A DNA stretch of 64,000 nucleotides from Streptomyces fildesensis (GTDB lineage: Bacteria > Actinomycetota > Actinomycetes > Streptomycetales > Streptomycetaceae): assembly GCF_016107395.1 (NCBI RefSeq), contig NZ_JAAIKO010000006.1, positions 306,558 through 370,557 of the forward strand. The letters are read 5' to 3'. The notes below the pieces were generated by a model. That model had not been told where the DNA came from. It worked only from the letters and a program-made list of their open reading frames with translations, and did no database searches. Shown piece after piece: positions 60,105 to 64,000 of this stretch; positions within the stretch are counted from its first letter, which is position 1; every line of letters begins with the position of its first letter. The position numbers were made by a program, and so were the translations under genes.

Positions 60105-60790
60105 TTACTGAGGTTGTAGACGTGGTGTCGTGAGTGTGAGGCCGGTCGCGGCGAGGCATCCGTCGATGATGTCGCTCCGGTATTGGATCTGACGGAGGCC
60201 ATGTCGGAGTCTGCGGATGAGGTGGTCCGGGTCGGTGAAAGCCGTGTTCGCCTGGCTGGCCCGGCGGAGAACCGACCAAATGCTCTCGACGGGGTTGAGA
60301 TCAGGCGCGTAGGGGGGCAGGTGGTAGCCGGTGATCCAGTCGTGCGCGTCGATGAAGGCCCGCATCCGGCGGTCCTTGTGGACGTTCAAGTTGTCCCAGA
60401 TGAGGACGATCGGACCGTCGAGCTGCTGGTGCGCGGCGATGAGGAGGTCGCGGTACTCGGTCCAGGCGAAGCTCTTGCGACCGCCACTCTTGTGATCCGT
60501 ATGCCGTCTGGGCCGGTAGATCAGACGGGATCGTTCGCCGGGCTTGTAGCAGCAAGGGCCGCTATAAAAAAGCGGCGCTGGGAACGGCCCCGGACCCGGA
60601 TGACCGGGGTCGATCCACGGCGGCCCCAGGTGCGGGAAGTCGGCGGCGTCATCGAGAACCCGGCCTCGTCCTCGAAGACGAGCCAGGTTCCGAGCGCCGC
60701 TGCGGTGGTTCCAGGTGCGGCTACACCTCCTTCACCCAGCCGGCCACGGCCGCCTGAGGAGCCCCGAGGTTTCCGGACATGGGTCCAATA
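60105..60790 (-). pseudogene. IS630-family transposase remnant
   Basis: Contains the first DDE motif LVFEDEAGFSMTPP, then RRFFIAALA where one base is missing near 60553 and the frame changes, and the end with DNLNVHKDRRM, the second Asp, and YAPDLNPVESIW with the catalytic Glu. The N-terminal part is cut short near 60790. Not functional. Confidence 0.82.
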
Positions 60791-60820
60791 GGATCTGTGT
60801 AGCAAGGAAGCGAGGGAGAA

Positions 60821-61083
60821 GTGGCGCCATTAAGTAAGTACTCACCGGAGTTCCGTGATGAAGCTGTCCAGTTTGCGTTGCGGTCGAGTAAGACGATCTC
60901 CGAGGTTGCCCGAGACCTTGACCTGAACCCGGAGACCCTCCGCGGCTGGGTGAAGAAGCACGAAAAGCAGCTGGAGCCGACCCCTGACACGGAGTTGACC
61001 GTGCCTGGGCGGGCTCGCTTGAAGGAGCTCGAACGGCGCAATCGTGAACTCGAGATGGAAGTGAGCTTCCTGAAAGAAGCCGC
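60821..61083 (+). pseudogene. IS3-family OrfA, truncated by IS30 insertion
   Basis: Encodes SKYSPEFRDEAVQFALRSSKTISEVARDLDL (helix-turn-helix) and the leucine-zipper segment LKELERRNRELEMEVSFLKEA, then ends exactly at the IS30 inverted repeat. The OrfB integrase part is not found on the far side of the IS30. Confidence 0.85.
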
Positions 61084-62285
61084 CTTAGATTCAACGGGTC
61101 AAGGCAACACTCTCTGCAGGTGTGCGGAATCCCAGGCACTTGCGCGGACGGTTGTTGAGCTTCGTCGCGATGGCGTCAAGATCGTCCTGGCTGAACGTCG
61201 ACAGGTTCGTCCCCCTGGGCAGGTACTGCCGGAGCAGTTTGTTCGTGTTCTCGTTGGTGCTACGTTGCCAGGGGCTGCGCGGGGTTGCGAAGAACACGTC
61301 AACACCCGTAGCGGCGGTGAACTGCTTGTGCGCTGCCAGTTCCATGCCGCGATCCCAGGTCAGGGTGGCGTGTAGTCGGGAGTCCATGCGGGCGTAGGTT
61401 TTGGCGAGGGCGGGAACGACTACGGCGGTGTGACGGCTGGCGAGTTTCACGACGGTGAGGAAACGCGACTTCCTGTCGACCAAAGTGGCGACCTGGCTGT
61501 TGTTCGAGCCGATCATCAGATCGCCTTCCAGATGCCCGAAATCGCTGCGGTGCTCCGCCTCTTGGGGCCGCTCCTCGATCGGTCGGGCATCGATGATCTG
61601 CGAACGCCACTGGCCTTTCACCGTGTGGCGCTTGTTCTTCCGGATCGGGCGGCCAGTTCGAAGGCGCTTGCACAATTCGCGGGGAACCACCTTCCAGCGG
61701 GTGGTATAGATCGACCGATAGATCGTCTCGTGACTGATCTGCATGCGCGGGTCGGTCCCGTGATGTAGACGGAGGTGTCCGACGATCTGTTCAGGCGACC
61801 ACTCCTCCTTCAGCAAGACCAACACCTGCTGCCGCAAAGCGGGTTCACGAGCAAGCAGGCAGTGCTTCGGACGCTTCGCATGAGCGAGCGACCGTTCCTG
61901 CGCGGCAATCGCCCGGTAGACGTCGCGTCCGCCGTTTTTGTTGACCTCGCGGCTGATCGTCGACACCGCACGCCCCAGGCGGCCGGCCAAAGTCCGGTAG
62001 GACTCGCCGGCACAGAGCCCGCGCGAGACCTCCTCCCGCACCCACGGTCAGACTGCCCGCGCGCGCCTTGCGGAGTGAGGGAGCGATCCCTCCGTGATGC
62101 TTGAGGACGGTGAACACCGAGCCGGGCGGCTTGCCGATCTGCCGCGAGATGACACTGATCGACTCCCCGGTCTTCCACCGCCGCCACAAGTCAACCTTCA
62201 TCTCGTCCGACATCCCCGGCCGACCCATCTTCGCCATACATACCGTCCTCAACCAGCACCGTTGCGTTGATCCGTTGAATCTAAG
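61084..62285 (-). mobile_element. IS30-family insertion sequence (transposase frameshifted)
   Basis: Terminal inverted repeats of 25 bp at 61084-61108 and 62261-62285, beginning CTTAGATTCAACGG, with two mismatches. Inside is one transposase gene on the minus strand from ATG 62237 (MAKMGRPGMSDEMKVDLW) to 61091, with a frame change near 62041-62050 between AGSLTV and REEVSRGLCAGES. The DDE residues are in LEGDLMIGSNNSQVATLVDR, TWDRGMELA and PWQRSTNENTNKLLRQYLP. The element is structurally complete but its transposase is broken unless the shift is a sequencing error. Confidence 0.85.
61091..62237 (-). pseudogene. IS30 transposase, one frameshift
   Basis: About 380 codons in two frames. The N-terminal frame gives the helix-turn-helix region up to RKARAGSLTV; the main frame (317 codons from GTG 62041) gives the second helix-turn-helix and complete DDE core ending NNRPRKCLGFRTPAESVALTR. 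One indel separates them. Confidence 0.82.
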
Positions 62286-62508
62286 CCCGCGCCGGCCCCG
62301 CCTGCGGGCAACGCCCCCACAACCTCAACCTGAGCCCGCGCAAGCTGGCCACCAGCGGCACGTCCGGCCACCAATCCAGTCTTCGGCCGGCAACGAATGA
62401 CTAGTGGGAGGGCCGCACCGAGTACCGGATCTTGATCCCGGGTCCGGGTCCTCACGCCGGAGCAACCGGTCGGCCGCTGCACCGGCACCCCCAGAAGGGC
62501 TGTGTGTC

Positions 62509-62652
62509 ATGACCAGGAGCGAGTTCGAGAAGATCGTAGCCGAGGCCGCTGCTCGCATACGGCGCACAGCATTCCCGGCGCCCACATGTGCGGAAGAGCG
62601 AGAGCACGCGGTTCATACCCAGCACGCCGAGTACGGCGGATCCGCCCATTAG
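62509..62652 (+). CDS. Small hypothetical protein
   Basis: 47 residues (TRSEFEKIVAEAAARIRRTAFP at the start, His-rich end). AGAAGGG lies upstream of ATG and the first half has a plausible amphipathic helix. No family recognised; could be a chance frame in decayed DNA. Confidence 0.28.
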   Translation: MTRSEFEKIVAEAAARIRRTAFPAPTCAEEREHAVHTQHAEYGGSAH

Positions 62653-63125
62653 GGGCCTTTGCCGGCAGAGGGTTTCGGCGGTTGGACGTTGCCCGGTCCA
62701 CCATGTCGCAAGTGGCCCACGGCATCCGGCATCGATGGGACGTCAGAGCCGTAGAACAGCTGACTCCGATCATCTGGCGGCGCCAGGGATCCTCTGTTCC
62801 GGTTCTCATGGTCCCCCGAGGCCTCAGAGCACCACCGTCCCAGCGGTCGCGTAAGCCTTCCGAGGCTCCATCACCCGTACGAGGGTTCTGCACCGTAAGG
62901 AGTACGCGCACGGCTACGGGTACTGACGGGTGGGCGCTCGGACCAATCGGGGAGTACTGCCGTTGATGCGCAGGACGGCCCTGAATCCGTCCTGCCGCCC
63001 CGCGTGGCCCCGGCGACGAGTCGTGGCTTCAGCGGTTGCGCCGAGGGGATGGCCGGCCGTTCCTGGCCCGGGGCGCCCTGCTTCGGTGAGACGGCCAGAC
63101 GCACCTCCCTCCTCTGTACCTCAGG

Positions 63126-63356
63126 TCACACGAGGGTGATGATGCCGTCGACCCGAGCGGAGTGGATGACCACGGAAGTCTCGCGCACGTACCGCTCACG
63201 CAAGGCAGCGGTCCGCTCGTATTCCTCCTCCGTCGCCAGCGTCTCGGCCGCTTCCCTGATCATCACCAGGATGGTCGACATGCTGGTCGCGCAGCGCGAT
63301 GCCATCCGGATTCTGCAGGCGAATCCGTCGATCAGCATCCAGCCGGAGACCGACAC
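63126..63356 (-). CDS. Small hypothetical protein or gene remnant
   Basis: 76 residues from GTG 63356; the frame is open further upstream to 63416. The second half (IREAAETLATEEEYERTAAL, then RERYVRETSVVIHSARVDGI) has strong C/G third-position bias and a charged helical look, so it may be genuinely coding. The opposite strand also has fair bias in part of this stretch. No family is recognised. Confidence 0.28.
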   Translation of the reverse strand: MSVSGWMLIDGFACRIRMASRCATSMSTILVMIREAAETLATEEEYERTAALRERYVRETSVVIHSARVDGIITLV

Positions 63357-63783
63357 CGCCCCCTTCGACGCGATGCGCGAAGCGCCGTCACGGTTCTCTA
63401 ACGTCGCCGTCGCCGATCACTGTCCGTGGTGAGTGGACAGGCATCCATGACAGACGCCAGCCGTTCGCCAGAGGAGAGATCAGGACACTGGCTGACGAGA
63501 ACCGCGTCGGATGTCGGGCCTGTACCTGCGGCACGCGTCGATTGCCGAAATCCTGAGCACGAACCGGCTGCCCATCGTCGAGATGCCGCCGACTGTGCGA
63601 CATCCGGGAGTTCGCGGAGGCCGTCGGCCGCGCCTTCTTCGGTCCTTCGAGGATCCCCTTGTTCACCCGGGAGGGTGAACCTCGCCGATGCGCGGGTGAT
63701 GCGAGCAATCCGCTGGGGCCGTGGCACCGAAGGGGCTGTGGACGTGCCTGCGACGGAGTGGGCGCCGAGAGAGATGGGGCGTG

Positions 63784-64000
63784 ATGGGCGTAGAGCGCAT
63801 CGACACCCGGCTGCTGGAAGAGCTCAGCGAGCAATCCGAGGACCTCAACAGCGACGCACTGCGGATCACCGGCAGCGCGTTGGACGACTTCACCGAGGCC
63901 ACCGCGCCCCGGTCGCGTCGTTGGTGGCAGCGGTCGGGGACGCTGGCCGGTGTGGCGGGGGCAGCGGCAGTGCTGTCCTCCGTGCGGGCCTCGGCCACCA
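63784..64000 (+). CDS. N-terminus of probable Tat-exported protein (runs off window)
   Basis: At least 72 residues from ATG 63784 (GTG 63781 adjacent). An acidic helical opening (RIDTRLLEELSEQSEDLNSD) is followed by SRRWWQRSGTLAGVAGAAAVLSSVRASA, a twin-arginine-like signal placed unusually far from the N-terminus, as in actinobacterial proteins with a ferritin-like domain. The mature part is beyond the window, so the function is unknown. Confidence 0.55.
   Translation, partial: MGVERIDTRLLEELSEQSEDLNSDALRITGSALDDFTEATAPRSRRWWQRSGTLAGVAGAAAVLSSVRASAT

Larger units (their letters stand above)
62286..63783. other. Accessory region with only short uncertain ORFs
   Basis: 1.5 kb where GC is lower and frames are short. 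Two small candidates are listed separately (62509, 63126). The stretch 63430-63680 shows protein-like fragments in more than one frame (LRHASIAEILSTNRLPIVEMP, then REFAEAVGRAFFGPSRIPLF), suggesting a decayed gene that I cannot identify. Confidence 0.45.

Overview
This is a high-GC window with strong C/G bias at codon third positions, most likely from a Streptomyces or close Streptomycetaceae relative. Supporting signs are a rodlin (a coat protein of sporulating streptomycetes), a chitinase promoter carrying DasR-type dre boxes, an SPW-repeat protein, many secreted glycoside hydrolases with actinobacterial signal peptides, and class-E-type sortase sorting (LAETG). No rRNA, tRNA or replication origin was seen. 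Accessory content (IS remnants) is confined to two islands, about 47.4-50.8 kb and 60.1-63.8 kb.

Layout. 1-2.7 kb: 3' part of a secreted GH92 alpha-mannosidase (minus) with a palindromic operator. 3.1-9.3 kb: small stress and redox genes (DUF805, MerR plus thioredoxin, MmpS-like protein, XRE-cupin regulator divergent from a thioredoxin-reductase-like oxidoreductase and a methyltransferase, TetR plus SRPBCC protein). 9.3-13.1 kb: ABC-2 exporter divergent from a two-component system. 13.1-17.6 kb: DinB/maleylpyruvate-isomerase-like protein, hemerythrin, SPW protein, TetR, a DUF3592 gene broken by one in-frame stop, a rodlin and a luciferase-like protein. 17.9-19.1 kb: a Gly/Ser/Thr-repeat surface protein with an LAETG sorting signal. 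19.3-24.8 kb: a signalling module of two kinases, a PP2C phosphatase, a TerY-like vWA protein and a membrane protein, resembling TerY-P triads. 25.9-31.3 kb: a second two-component system next to a MacB/FtsX-type ABC pair. 31.4-36.2 kb: RNase HI with an extra C-terminal domain, then an operon of an unknown protein, a MoxR ATPase and a DUF2201 metallopeptidase/vWA protein.

36.4-47.4 kb is a carbohydrate region: a secreted beta-helix glucanase-like enzyme, a four-gene operon (AgaS-like SIS isomerase, ROK kinase, PfkB kinase, class II aldolase), a divergent GH27 enzyme whose sugar-recognition loop reads Ser-x-Pro-Ala as in alpha-N-acetylgalactosaminidases, a DeoR/AgaR-type repressor, and a GH18 chitinase-like enzyme under paired dre boxes. 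Together the middle genes look like a locus that releases and degrades N-acetylgalactosamine or galactosamine through the tagatose phosphate route.

47.4-50.8 kb holds no intact host gene: short repeats, one isolated CRISPR-like repeat, an IS5 element and transposase debris. 51.0-58.6 kb is the ribose system: rbsR-rbsK-rbsD-rbsB-rbsA-rbsC plus a secreted nucleoside hydrolase, with near-identical promoter/operator sequences in front of rbsR and the hydrolase. 58.7-60.1 kb is a compact mercury-type operon (Cys-rich protein, MerR, MerF/MerT-like membrane protein) with a textbook 19-bp-spacer MerR promoter. 60.1-62.3 kb is a nest of IS630, IS3 and IS30 remnants; 62.3-63.8 kb shows only short uncertain ORFs; the window ends in the N-terminus of a probable Tat-exported protein.
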